Shown here: positions 1 through 7,772 of the stretch, piece after piece
How positions within the stretch are numbered: the stretch's first letter is position 1
How the letters are laid out: each line of letters begins with the position of its first letter
DNA from: Bacteroidetes bacterium UBA1312
GTDB taxonomy: Bacteria; Bacteroidota; Bacteroidia; Chitinophagales; Chitinophagaceae
Direction: 5' to 3'
NCBI GenBank assembly: GCA_002307135.1
Contig: DBTQ01000002.1
Coordinates: 65,055 to 129,054 of the forward strand
DNA length: 64,000 nucleotides
Notes under the pieces: generated by a model
Databases searched by the model: none
The model's input: only the letters and a program-made list of their open reading frames with translations
Told to the model about the DNA's origin: nothing
Program-made: the position numbers and the translations under genes

Positions 1-217
1 TTTTGCTTTCAGTAACTGCCTCTTCAGGGAATCCGAATTTGAAATTGCTACGGGTCTTCACCTCTACGAAAACAATACTATCCTGCTCTATTGCAATAAT
101 ATCAATTTCTTTTTTTTCGAAACGCCAATTGATGTCAAGAATTAAATATCCTTTATTTTTCAAAAAATTAGCAGCCAATTGCTCGCCTTTTGTGCCTATT
201 TCCGTATGTTTGACCAT
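1..217 (-). CDS. yraN: YraN/UPF0102 family protein, 3' end beyond window
   Basis: Reverse-strand reading from an ATG at 217 to the window edge gives 72 residues of a gene that continues to the left. It begins MVKHTEIGTKGEQLAANFL and contains a GYLILDINWRF stretch, then EIDIIA, then FVEVKTR and FGFPEEAV. This order matches the UPF0102/YraN family, which has an endonuclease-like (Holliday-resolvase-related) fold; the E, D and ExK of EIDIIA and FVEVKTR are the nuclease-type acidic/lysine motif. The biological role of YraN proteins is not established. The start codon is only 13 bases from the start of the divergent isomerase gene, so the two genes must share or overlap their promoter DNA. Confidence 0.85.
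   Translation of the reverse strand, partial: MVKHTEIGTKGEQLAANFLKNKGYLILDINWRFEKKEIDIIAIEQDSIVFVEVKTRSNFKFGFPEEAVTESK
205..212 (+). promoter_or_regulatory. -7 box TATGTTTG for the isomerase gene, inside yraN
   Basis: TATGTTTG fits the Bacteroidetes -7 consensus TAnnTTTG and ends 18 bases before the ATG at 231. A TTG at 179-181 lies 23 bases upstream, a loose -33 match. The box falls within codons 2 to 5 of the divergent yraN gene. This is inferred from motif and position only. Confidence 0.45.
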
Positions 218-230
218 TGAATATTAAAAT

Positions 231-1217
231 ATGGAAGAATTAATTGTCGGATTTACAAAACAATTGCAAGAATCATTAGAAATACTGCAAAATTACTCAT
301 TCGTTGCTGCCAAAGATAAAAAATTCAACAATGTGATACTTACTGGACTTGGAGGTAGTGGTATTGCCGGATCTATTGTTCAGAACTATGTATTCGACAA
401 GTTAAAAATACCGTTCATTGTTAATAAAGATTATTTTCTACCCTCTTTTATTGACGAAAATACACTCCTTATTGTATCCTCTTATTCCGGAAATACAGAA
501 GAAACAGTTGCGGCTCTACAAAAAGGACTAAAGTTAAATGCAACTATAATTTGTATTACATCCGGCGGGAAAATTGCTGAGATTGCAAAAAAGAAGAAAA
601 TTGATTGCGTATTGTTACCCTCTGGCATGCCTCCAAGAGCTTGTATTGGCTACTCAATGCTGCAAGTGGTCAATACATTGGTTCATTTTGGCTTACTAAA
701 AAATAATTTACAGAAAGATACTAAATCCTCAATCGCTCTTTTAGAATCAGAGGCAAAAGATATTCGAAAAAAAGCAAAGAGTATCGCGGCAAAATTAAAT
801 GGCAAATTACCTATTATTTATTCTTCAGCTGACTATGAAGGTATGGCCGTACGTTTCCGCCAACAGCTTAATGAAAATAGTAAAATATTGACATGGCATA
901 ATGCAATTCCGGAAATGAACCATAATGAATTGGTAGGATGGAAAGACAAAGACCCCAATAAGGTAGTCGTTATTTTACGCAATGAGGATGATTATGAACG
1001 CGTACAAATGCGCATGGAAATCAACAAAAAGATATTCAAACAATATACTCCTCATCTGATTGAAATCTATTCAAAAGGGAAAAGCTATCTCGAAAAAATA
1101 TTTTACTTCATTCATTTAACAGACTTTATATCAATAGAACTGGCAAAGCTTCGTAATGTTGACGCTACAGAAGTTAAGGTAATCGACTTTTTGAAAGGAT
1201 CTCTAGCCAAAGCTTAA
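231..1217 (+). CDS. Bifunctional phosphoglucose/phosphomannose isomerase (SIS domain)
   Basis: This 328-residue cytoplasmic enzyme is predicted to interconvert glucose-6-phosphate or mannose-6-phosphate with fructose-6-phosphate. Two SIS domains are visible. The first has GLGGSGIAG near residue 40, the phosphate-binding SSYSGNTEET near residue 83, and PSGMPPRACIGYS near residue 130, a stretch typical of the archaeal/Bacteroidetes bifunctional PGI/PMI family. The second holds RFRQQLNENSK and IPEMNHNELVGW, which carry the catalytic-type Glu/His. Length is normal for the family (about 320-330). It stands alone, divergent from yraN and convergent with kdsC, and is closed by a strong bidirectional hairpin. 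The family is clear; preference between glucose and mannose substrates cannot be read from sequence. Confidence 0.88.
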   Translation: MEELIVGFTKQLQESLEILQNYSFVAAKDKKFNNVILTGLGGSGIAGSIVQNYVFDKLKIPFIVNKDYFLPSFIDENTLLIVSSYSGNTEETVAALQKGLKLNATIICITSGGKIAEIAKKKKIDCVLLPSGMPPRACIGYSMLQVVNTLVHFGLLKNNLQKDTKSSIALLESEAKDIRKKAKSIAAKLNGKLPIIYSSADYEGMAVRFRQQLNENSKILTWHNAIPEMNHNELVGWKDKDPNKVVVILRNEDDYERVQMRMEINKKIFKQYTPHLIEIYSKGKSYLEKIFYFIHLTDFISIELAKLRNVDATEVKVIDFLKGSLAKA

Positions 1218-1235
1218 TGTAATGGATAGAGCATT

Positions 1236-1280
1236 TAATAAAAAGCGGCATAAAATTTAATTTCATGCCGCTTTTTATTA
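1236..1280. terminator. Bidirectional terminator hairpin
   Basis: A perfect 16-bp inverted repeat (1236-1251 with 1265-1280) has a 13-base loop, a GCGGC core, and A-rich/T-rich outer arms. It sits between the convergent isomerase and kdsC genes and can serve both. Confidence 0.8.
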
Positions 1281-1301
1281 GAATAAATTGATTGATTATA
1301 C

Positions 1302-1808
1302 CTACTCCGGCAGATCCCAATCGCCATTAAGTTTCAGTACTTTTTCTATAACGTCACGGACACATCCTGCCCCACCTTTGAATGGCGAAATATATTTAGA
1401 TACAGATTTTATTTCAGCAACAGCATCATTGGGACAAGTTGGCAAACCACAAAGCTGCATTACAGCATAGTCGGGAATATCATCTCCCATATAAAGCGTT
1501 TCAGCCGGATTGACATTATACTGAGCAAATAATTCTTGCAGTAAAATCTTCTTATCAGGTACTGCTACATGCGCTTCCTTGACACCCAATTTTTTAAGCC
1601 TAATCGCCGGAGCCGTTTGTTTCCCACCGCTTATTACCCACACATGGTATCCTTTCTTTACAGCGAGTTCCGTTGCATATCCGTCACGGATGTTCATTTG
1701 ACGAAGCAAATCGCCCGTATCAGTGACTAACAAAGAACCATCAGTCATTACGCCATCAATATCAAAAACAAAAGTTGTTATTGGTGTAAAAAGTTCAAGT
1801 ATATTCAT
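1302..1808 (-). CDS. kdsC: 3-deoxy-D-manno-octulosonate 8-phosphate phosphatase, KdsC-type HAD
   Basis: This 168-residue HAD phosphatase is predicted to dephosphorylate KDO-8-phosphate in lipopolysaccharide core sugar synthesis in the cytoplasm. Motif I is FDIDGVMTDG (residues 15-24, nucleophile D16 and acid D18). Motif II is VISGG, the conserved lysine lies around VPDKK, and motif IV is MGDDIPD. The cap-less short form and the DGV(M/L)TDG sequence are typical of KdsC. The ATG overlaps the iscX stop codon as TAATG, so translation is probably coupled. The group fdx-iscX-kdsC is likely one transcript. Confidence 0.88.
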   Translation of the reverse strand: MNILELFTPITTFVFDIDGVMTDGSLLVTDTGDLLRQMNIRDGYATELAVKKGYHVWVISGGKQTAPAIRLKKLGVKEAHVAVPDKKILLQELFAQYNVNPAETLYMGDDIPDYAVMQLCGLPTCPNDAVAEIKSVSKYISPFKGGAGCVRDVIEKVLKLNGDWDLPE

Positions 1809-2041
1809 TATTTCTGATTATCGCGCCATTCATAAACCCAACTACTTTGAATCATTTCCAGGTGTCCTTCGTTACAGTCTTCTCGCTTGCCTTCAAAGTG
1901 CGGAAGCTCCAATACCCATTCAATTAATTCAGTAAATCTTAATCGGTAAATTTTACTTTCTCCAAAGTCGTCTCCGAATTTTTCATATAATTTAAGCGCT
2001 ATATCCTCGTAATCTTTCCAATTAATTGGTGGTTCGTACAT
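1808..2041 (-). CDS. iscX: Fe-S assembly protein IscX
   Basis: A small acidic 77-residue protein. It starts MYEPPINWKDYEDIALKLYEKF and continues with the pattern RFTELIEWVLELPHF and EMIQSSWVYEW. This matches IscX/YfhJ (W-x-D...IA..LYE; R-F-T-x-L..W...L), a partner and regulator of the IscS cysteine desulfurase in iron-sulfur cluster assembly. A ferredoxin lies just upstream, as in proteobacterial isc operons, although iscS and iscU are not nearby. The stop codon overlaps the kdsC start. Confidence 0.85.
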   Translation of the reverse strand: MYEPPINWKDYEDIALKLYEKFGDDFGESKIYRLRFTELIEWVLELPHFEGKREDCNEGHLEMIQSSWVYEWRDNQK

Positions 2042-2127
2042 GAGTGTTTCTTTTAAAGTTTGGGGTAATCATAATATGCAACATGTTCTTAGCCTAAAAT
2101 GCTGCGCAAATATTCTACATCATTAAA

Positions 2128-2466
2128 CTAATCTCCATGTATCAATGACTGATCAGGCAATGTGATTGAGACATTCCCACTTTGGGATTTATCTAACACA
2201 CATTGACAACCTAATCTGGAATTAATACGAGGGTTGCGCGCACGATCTATAAAATCTTCCTCTCTATCTATTATTTCAGGAAAAAAATGATCGCCACCTT
2301 CAACATATAAATGGCAAGTGCTGCAAGCACAAACCATCCCGCAATTGTGGTGCAATTCTATATTATGATCCAATAATACTTCTAAAACACTTTGTCCGCC
2401 TTGTATATGGTCGAGCGTTATTGGTTCAACACCTTGTTGCTCAAAATTTATTTGAATAGTGTACAT
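2128..2466 (-). CDS. fdx: 2Fe-2S ferredoxin, adrenodoxin/ISC type
   Basis: A 112-residue electron carrier. The cluster ligands follow C-x5-C-x2-C (C42, C48, C51) with the fourth cysteine in RLGC (C87). Two further cysteines (C46, C89) sit beside ligand positions. The CSTCHLYV stretch and the downstream DxxxR-rich segment are typical of ISC-type ferredoxins, which feed electrons to Fe-S cluster assembly. The next gene is iscX, which agrees with that role. A -7 box TAACTTTG lies 24 bases before the ATG, so this is probably the first gene of an fdx-iscX-kdsC transcript. Confidence 0.88.
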   Translation of the reverse strand: MYTIQINFEQQGVEPITLDHIQGGQSVLEVLLDHNIELHHNCGMVCACSTCHLYVEGGDHFFPEIIDREEDFIDRARNPRINSRLGCQCVLDKSQSGNVSITLPDQSLIHGD

Positions 2467-2489
2467 GAAAATCTAAACTGATTTGGCGA

Positions 2490-2497
2490 CAAAGTTA
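2490..2497 (-). promoter_or_regulatory. -7 box TAACTTTG upstream of fdx
   Basis: On the reverse strand TAACTTTG fits TAnnTTTG exactly. It lies in the 45-base gap between the DUF2520 gene and fdx. No convincing -33 TTTG is seen, so only the -7 element is claimed. Confidence 0.45.
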
Positions 2498-2511
2498 ATC
2501 GATACAATTCT

Positions 2512-3291
2512 TTATTCCTTATCAGGTTCATACATCTTTTTTATAGACATCGAAAGACTTTCGTATAAAGTTTGCCATTGAGGATGATTATTGAGCAATT
2601 GTATATGCTTTCCAATAGTTGGCATGTCATTACGGCGAGCAGGCCCCGTCTGCAATAATTTAGCTGACGCTGAAACAGTTCGTTCAAATGTTTGCTGCAA
2701 TATTGGTTTTAAATAATCAAACGACATCCTTTGTTCTAAGCAAATCTGTTCTGAGATAGCAATTAAATGATTAGTGAAATTATTGGCAAAAACAGCCGCA
2801 AGATGCAAGTACCGCCGCTGTTCTTCATCGGCCTCAAAGCAAATATCTGACAACAAGGTTGCAATATTCAATACCTCTTTTTGTGATTGGGAAGAGGATG
2901 CCTGCCAGGCAATTGGAATATTACGATGTGTTGGGTAGCTGTTTTTAAGAATTGAATATATAGGCCAAAGTACAGCACAATTATCTGCCGAAGGCAACAG
3001 TAAATCAATAGAAGAAGTACCTGATGTATGAATTAAGGTCGTTTTAGTAAAGTAAAGGCCTTTTGCCATTTCAACTATTGCGGCATCACTTACTGCAATA
3101 ATACAAATATGTCCTTCTTCGTCTTGGATATCTGACAATGACTGGCCAACTTGTGCAGCACAACTATTTGCCAATGCACTAACCTGTTCAATATTACGAC
3201 CATATACAGATGTACAAACAAGCCCATAAGAGGTGAGCCGTCGTACTATAAACCACGCCATATTACCGGAACCGATTATGGAAAATGTCAT
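2512..3291 (-). CDS. Rossmann-like and DUF2520 domain protein
   Basis: 259 residues. The N-terminus MTFSIIGSGNMAWFI is a Rossmann GxGxxA nucleotide-binding start. It is followed by ICIIAVSDAAI and LIHTSGTSSIDLL, as in F420/NADP-dependent oxidoreductase-like proteins. The C-terminal half (AAVFANNFTNHLIAISEQI, then GPARRNDMPTIGKHI) is the DUF2520 helical domain. The family resembles ketopantoate reductase and 6-phosphogluconate dehydrogenase folds, but its reaction is unknown to me. In Bacteroidetes these genes are often found near kdsC, as here. It is the last gene of the 6958-2512 run. Confidence 0.85.
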   Translation of the reverse strand: MTFSIIGSGNMAWFIVRRLTSYGLVCTSVYGRNIEQVSALANSCAAQVGQSLSDIQDEEGHICIIAVSDAAIVEMAKGLYFTKTTLIHTSGTSSIDLLLPSADNCAVLWPIYSILKNSYPTHRNIPIAWQASSSQSQKEVLNIATLLSDICFEADEEQRRYLHLAAVFANNFTNHLIAISEQICLEQRMSFDYLKPILQQTFERTVSASAKLLQTGPARRNDMPTIGKHIQLLNNHPQWQTLYESLSMSIKKMYEPDKE

Positions 3292-3311
3292 CTGGGGTAT
3301 AAATTTTGCTT

Positions 3312-4346
3312 TTATTTTCTAAAAATACCTTTTATAGATATATAATTAAGTGGGAATTCAAGAATAACATGAAGGAAGCTCAGGAACAATAGTACAGCTA
3401 ATCCTGTTTTATAATCGTATAAATAAAGAGCAATTGACAAAAACCAAAAGGTAAGTATGGTAGTACTTTGTGTTTTAGATATTTGATGCCATTTTATAAT
3501 CGATGTTTTCGAGAACCAATTCAAATAATGATAAGTATATGCAAACGCAATAAATATTTGAATTTTTATCATCAAAGTAGAGTATATGCTCATTTTATCA
3601 CCTTCCTGTACACTACCCAATAATTGAGCAGATGCAGCAATAACGAGTTGCATTTTGCTCATAAAAAAATTCGCCAACACTTGGTCTGAAACTCTATAAT
3701 CGTCAGGGTTGATATTAGCCATAGAGATTATAATTATGACCAACAACATACACAAAACAGAGACGTAACCATAACGAGATTTATTTTTTATAGCGCCATA
3801 AAGCATAAAAAGTAAGGTAAAAAGATACACGTGTATTAATGTTGGGAGGAATGTGCCAATTAAAATAAGTCCAATTTTTATTTTCACGACCCAATACGAG
3901 AGTATTATAGCGGCAATAAACAGATATAGAATTTGTAGCCCGTTTTTCAAAAATGCAAATCCAAATGCCGTGAAAAACGCGATGAATATTAGATTGGTAT
4001 AAATTGAGCCTAGGAATTTCGATATGGACATAAGTACATGATCTGATCCTTTATTTAAGTGAGGAATAATAAACTGATTAAGTATTTGAGGGCAAATAAT
4101 AAGAAAGGTCAGTACAAAAAAAACAGTAATCCATTTACGGCTTGCAGTCGTACTGAAGTAATTTTGTTTTTTAAGCCAGTTAATTTCAGTTAAGTAATGT
4201 AGCGGACCAAGAAAGGCATAAGAAAAAAGAAAAAGTTGAAAAGGTATATTAAACGCGACCAACAATGAAACAAAGATCATTGCGATATTGAATAGGTCTA
4301 TTTTTTTCGAACTCATAATGACTGGATTAAATATAAAGCCATTCAA
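3312..4346 (-). CDS. Polytopic inner-membrane protein of unknown function
   Basis: 344 residues with about eight to ten hydrophobic segments and no soluble domain. Two conserved-looking patches stand out. One is YAFLGPLHYLTEINW near residue 45, just after the first membrane span pair. The other is FLSFLHVILEFPLNY near the C-terminus. Both place His and Glu next to membrane segments, so a membrane-embedded active or metal-binding site is possible, but this is inference. I do not recognise a named family. Two ATGs are possible, at 4346 and at 4316 (MSSKKIDLF); the latter gives a more usual membrane-protein start. It sits between plsC and the DUF2520 gene with 20-22-base gaps, so it is co-transcribed. 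Confidence 0.7.
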   Translation of the reverse strand: MNGFIFNPVIMSSKKIDLFNIAMIFVSLLVAFNIPFQLFLFSYAFLGPLHYLTEINWLKKQNYFSTTASRKWITVFFVLTFLIICPQILNQFIIPHLNKGSDHVLMSISKFLGSIYTNLIFIAFFTAFGFAFLKNGLQILYLFIAAIILSYWVVKIKIGLILIGTFLPTLIHVYLFTLLFMLYGAIKNKSRYGYVSVLCMLLVIIIISMANINPDDYRVSDQVLANFFMSKMQLVIAASAQLLGSVQEGDKMSIYSTLMIKIQIFIAFAYTYHYLNWFSKTSIIKWHQISKTQSTTILTFWFLSIALYLYDYKTGLAVLLFLSFLHVILEFPLNYISIKGIFRK

Positions 4347-4368
4347 ACATACTGTTTTTTAAATCAAA

Positions 4369-5118
4369 TCAGGACCTTTTGTTAGCTACATAATAGTTGT
4401 TCATTAGCGTCCATATTTTATCTTTCAACTCAGGTAAATCTCGAAGTGTCATCCCTTTTGTTGCTATTGGTTCTAAAAATTCAAAACGAATAGGTTGTGG
4501 CCATGCCCAGTACTTCCTATTATGTGGCATTATTTCACCAGTATTAAAAATAAGCGCCGGCATTATTGGTTGCTGTTCACGGATTGCGACTACAAATGCA
4601 CCATCCTGAAATGGTTGTAAAGACTGGTTTGTTTTATTACGTGTTCCTTCCGGATATAAACAAAGGTGCAAGCCCATTTGCAACGTTTGACGCATTGCAC
4701 TAAATGTTTCTTTCCTGCTGTTTTCATCTCTACGATCTACGAGTATGGTACCTGTTTTATAGATGCGTCCAAAAAACGGTGCACTTGCAAATTCTATCTT
4801 AGCTAATGTCTTATTAGCTCCCGGTATCCAAGGTGAGCTCACCGGAATATCCATATAAGAATTGTGATTGCATACAATTACATATTGCTGTCCATCTTTA
4901 AAATGTTCAGCGCCTTTCCTCCTTACAGGGCAGAAGACAAGGGGCATAAACACCCCCATCCAAACTTTAAAGATGCGGTGCAATGCCTTACTACGTTTTG
5001 GTTCCGGCCATGAGTAAATAATCAAGACTGCTATATATGCAGGCAGCATTGTTATCGAAAAGATCAATAGAAAATAAACAAAATAAATCGAGCCCAGACT
5101 TCTTTTTATGAAATTCAT
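4369..5118 (-). CDS. plsC: 1-acyl-sn-glycerol-3-phosphate acyltransferase family protein
   Basis: 249 residues. An N-terminal membrane segment (residues about 8-35) is followed by the acyltransferase HX4D motif in CNHNSYMDIP (near residue 83). The YPEGTRNK motif follows near residue 157, and a PALIFNTGEIMP stretch after it. This is the PlsC/AGPAT family, which acylates lysophosphatidic acid at sn-2 on the inner membrane face. Other lysophospholipid or aminolipid acyltransferases share these motifs, so the exact acceptor is not certain. Gaps to both neighbours are short (22 and 33 bases), consistent with an operon. Confidence 0.85.
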   Translation of the reverse strand: MNFIKRSLGSIYFVYFLLIFSITMLPAYIAVLIIYSWPEPKRSKALHRIFKVWMGVFMPLVFCPVRRKGAEHFKDGQQYVIVCNHNSYMDIPVSSPWIPGANKTLAKIEFASAPFFGRIYKTGTILVDRRDENSRKETFSAMRQTLQMGLHLCLYPEGTRNKTNQSLQPFQDGAFVVAIREQQPIMPALIFNTGEIMPHNRKYWAWPQPIRFEFLEPIATKGMTLRDLPELKDKIWTLMNNYYVANKRS

Positions 5119-5151
5119 TGGTACAAAATAAAGCCTTTTTAAGATGAAATT

Positions 5152-5823
5152 TTACACACTCCAGTCTATTGTATTGATACCATATTGCTGTAACCAGCTA
5201 TTAGTTTTACTAAAATGTTTGCAGCCAAAAAAGCCATTGTAAGCCGACAATGGTGATGGGTGTGCTGCCTTCAATATTAAATGTTTGGATGCATCAATCA
5301 TCGTTTCTTTGCTTTGAGCAAATTTCCCCCAAAGAATAAATACAACATGTTCTTTAGCCTCCGATATTTTTTTAATAACAGCATCGGTAAAATGATGCCA
5401 GCCAATATTACTGTGTGACATAGGCTTGTGCGCCTCTACTGTTAATGACGCATTGAGCAACAAAACTCCTTGTTTAGCCCAATGTTCCAAATTGCCATGC
5501 GAAGGAATGGGCATACCTATATCTTCTTTCAGCTCTTTATATATATTGACCAAAGAAGGTGGGGCTGCGATCCCCGTTGCTACTGAAAAGCAGAGCCCAT
5601 GTGCTTGTCCCGGATTGTGATAAGGGTCTTGTCCCAAAATAACCACCTTAACCTGATCAAATGGAGTCTGCTCAAAAGCATTAAATATTTGGCTCCCTAA
5701 TGGGTATATAATTTTACCGTTTTGCTTTTCTACCTTTAGAAATTGAACAATTTGCTCAAAGTACGTTTTATCAAATTCTTCTTGCAATTGTTTTTTCCAG
5801 CTTGGTTCGATGGCTACATTCAT
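5152..5823 (-). CDS. ung: Uracil-DNA glycosylase, family 1
   Basis: 223 residues, normal for Ung. The water-activating motif GQDPYHNPGQAHGLCFSV (near residue 64), the LLLNASLTVE strand, the FILWGKFAQ strand and the DNA-intercalating HPSPLSAYNGFFG motif (near residue 187) are all present and in order. It excises uracil from DNA in base excision repair. It lies in the middle of the minus-strand run, 17 bases after the secreted-protein gene and 33 before plsC. Confidence 0.96.
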   Translation of the reverse strand: MNVAIEPSWKKQLQEEFDKTYFEQIVQFLKVEKQNGKIIYPLGSQIFNAFEQTPFDQVKVVILGQDPYHNPGQAHGLCFSVATGIAAPPSLVNIYKELKEDIGMPIPSHGNLEHWAKQGVLLLNASLTVEAHKPMSHSNIGWHHFTDAVIKKISEAKEHVVFILWGKFAQSKETMIDASKHLILKAAHPSPLSAYNGFFGCKHFSKTNSWLQQYGINTIDWSV

Positions 5824-5840
5824 TTTTTCTAATTAAATGA

Positions 5841-6332
5841 CTATTCCTCTTGATCTGCTTCCGATTTCAATTTCATAATCGTAAAGCTTACACAAGTATT
5901 TTTTTTGATTATTTGCGAGAGTAAAAAAGTGTACGAATCAGAGACGGAAGGTCCAAAGGAAAAAGAAATAACATTAGAGGTATGCTGTATTGGTCTTAAT
6001 TCTTTACTCACCAATAGCTCTTGATCCGGATCTATCAGATCCAATTTCATCTTACTTGCATTTTCATTACAGGCAAATACAACTTGATAAAACTCTGTTT
6101 TTTGTAATTTAAAAATGAGTGGAAAATCTGTTCTTGAATTCAATTGAAACATCGCATCTTCTATCACTTCAAAACCCTGATCTTTAAACTCTTCTTTCAA
6201 CTCTGTTACTTGCTGCGAAATAGTCAGATCTGTACAACTTGCTGCATTTTCATTTGCCTGAGCAAATAGCCCTGCTGAACTTAACAATGCACAAAACAGT
6301 ATTAAAATAGTTTTCAATTTTATCATATTCAA
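5841..6332 (-). CDS. Small secreted protein of unknown function
   Basis: 163 residues. A signal peptide is clear: MNMIKLKTILILFCALLSSA followed by GLFAQ and probable cleavage after AQ. The mature part (ANENAASCTDLTISQQ onward) has two cysteine-containing strands and a beta-rich pattern, with QVVFACNEN and SFSFGPSVSDSYTFLLSQ. No family is recognised. It is co-directional with the FAH-family gene upstream (14-base gap) and ung downstream (17 bases). Probable periplasmic or surface protein. Confidence 0.7.
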   Translation of the reverse strand: MNMIKLKTILILFCALLSSAGLFAQANENAASCTDLTISQQVTELKEEFKDQGFEVIEDAMFQLNSRTDFPLIFKLQKTEFYQVVFACNENASKMKLDLIDPDQELLVSKELRPIQHTSNVISFSFGPSVSDSYTFLLSQIIKKNTCVSFTIMKLKSEADQEE

Positions 6333-6346
6333 CCCTCTACTTTAAA

Positions 6347-6958
6347 TCATTTGATGGCACACTCCAATACTTTATTGCCCTCTAAATATCCTTCTAACAA
6401 ATCATCGATGCTAAGTGGCCCTACCCCACTTGGTGTGCCTGTAAATATTAAGTCGCCGATATTAAGCGTAAAAAATTGAGAAGCATACTCAATAATTCGG
6501 TCGATATTAAAAATCATATCCCGCGTATGTCCTACTTGTTTTGTTTCCTTGTTTATTTTCAACTCAAAATTCATATCCATAATTTTCATTGAATCTGTTA
6601 TTGGCAGAAAAGTACCTACTGCCGCAGAGCCATCAAAAGCTTTAGCAAGTTCCCAAGGTAATCCTTTTTCTTTCTGTTTTTGCTGTACATCCCGTGCCGT
6701 AAAATCAATACCCAGTGTAACGCTATTATAATATTTATGAGCAAATTTTTGCTTAATGTGCTTGCCATTTTTGGACATCCTTATCACAAGTTCACATTCA
6801 TAATGCAAATCGTTGGTAAACTCCGGATAATAAAGAGGTTTGTTGTCAATGAGCATGGCTGTTTTAGGTTTCATAAATAATACCGGTTCTTTAGGTACGT
6901 CATTATTCAACTCTTTGGCATGCTCTGCATAATTTCTGCCGACACAGATTATTTTCAT
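6347..6958 (-). CDS. Fumarylacetoacetate hydrolase family protein
   Basis: 203 residues, the short bacterial FAH form. KIICVGRNYAEHAKEL at the N-terminus, the metal-binding ExE in DLHYECELVI, GIDFTARDVQQ, and the C-terminal IFTGTPSGVGPL are the family signature. Members include acylpyruvases and oxaloacetate decarboxylases; the substrate cannot be assigned. It is the first gene of a six-gene minus-strand run and is divergent from pyrR across 184 bases. Confidence 0.9.
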   Translation of the reverse strand: MKIICVGRNYAEHAKELNNDVPKEPVLFMKPKTAMLIDNKPLYYPEFTNDLHYECELVIRMSKNGKHIKQKFAHKYYNSVTLGIDFTARDVQQKQKEKGLPWELAKAFDGSAAVGTFLPITDSMKIMDMNFELKINKETKQVGHTRDMIFNIDRIIEYASQFFTLNIGDLIFTGTPSGVGPLSIDDLLEGYLEGNKVLECAIK

Positions 6959-7142
6959 AATTCATCAATACTTTATGGTGCGTAAAATTAGAATTTACAC
7001 GGCATATATAGTACAGGTTTTTAAGGTAATTATTGGAATAATCATATTTACAATTAAAAAATGCAAAACTATATACATTCCCCTTTTTAAGGTTATAATG
7101 CGTACATTCAAAAAAATATGCGTGTACTCCCTCTAAATATTA

Positions 7143-7706
7143 ATGTTACTGTTTAATTTTGAAAAAATATTCCAGCTTTTGAAAGTCCTCTTAAACAATT
7201 CACTGTTACAAATTACGCTTAGCCGTTTGGCGCATCAGTTGGTCGAAAATCACCTTGGCTTTGAAGATACTGTTATTGTAGGCTTACAACCACGAGGTGT
7301 ATTATTTTCCGATAGAATCGTCCAATTACTACAGCAAATAACCGGCAATAACAATATATCTTATGGCAGATTGGACATCACATTCTATCGTGATGATTTG
7401 CGCCACGGCAATGGGATACAAGTACCATCACAAACAGATATTGCTTTCAGCGTGAATAATAAAAAGGTAATATTAATTGATGATGTATTGCATACCGGCA
7501 GAACAATTCGTGCAGCGATGGATGCACTAATAGATTTTGGACGACCAAAAGAAGTAGAATTAATGGTATTAATTGATCGTAGATTTAGTCGTGAATTACC
7601 AATACAACCCGATTATGTGGGCTTGAGTGTTGATACTTTATTTGAACAAAAAGTAAAAGTAAACTGGACAACCAATAATGAGCTTAACGAAGTTATTCTC
7701 ATATAA
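7143..7706 (+). CDS. pyrR: Bifunctional pyr operon regulator / uracil phosphoribosyltransferase PyrR
   Basis: 187 residues. The PRPP-binding loop is VILIDDVLHTGRTIRAAMDAL (split here as VILIDDVLHTG and RTIRAA), preceded by VGLQPRGVLF and YGRLDITFYRDD. All are typical of PyrR. It can act as an RNA-binding attenuator of pyrimidine genes and as a uracil phosphoribosyltransferase. It sits 66 bases upstream of pyrB, which fits. The first 12 residues are unlike homologues. An in-frame TTG at 7179 would give MKVLLNNSLLQITL, closer to the usual N-terminus, so the true start may be 7179. No clear PyrR-binding loop was identified in the leader. Confidence 0.88.
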   Translation: MLLFNFEKIFQLLKVLLNNSLLQITLSRLAHQLVENHLGFEDTVIVGLQPRGVLFSDRIVQLLQQITGNNNISYGRLDITFYRDDLRHGNGIQVPSQTDIAFSVNNKKVILIDDVLHTGRTIRAAMDALIDFGRPKEVELMVLIDRRFSRELPIQPDYVGLSVDTLFEQKVKVNWTTNNELNEVILI

Positions 7707-7772
7707 ATTATTAGTGATTCCATTTTAGTTTAAATCATCCAATTGCCGAATTATTAAAATAATAAAGTACAC

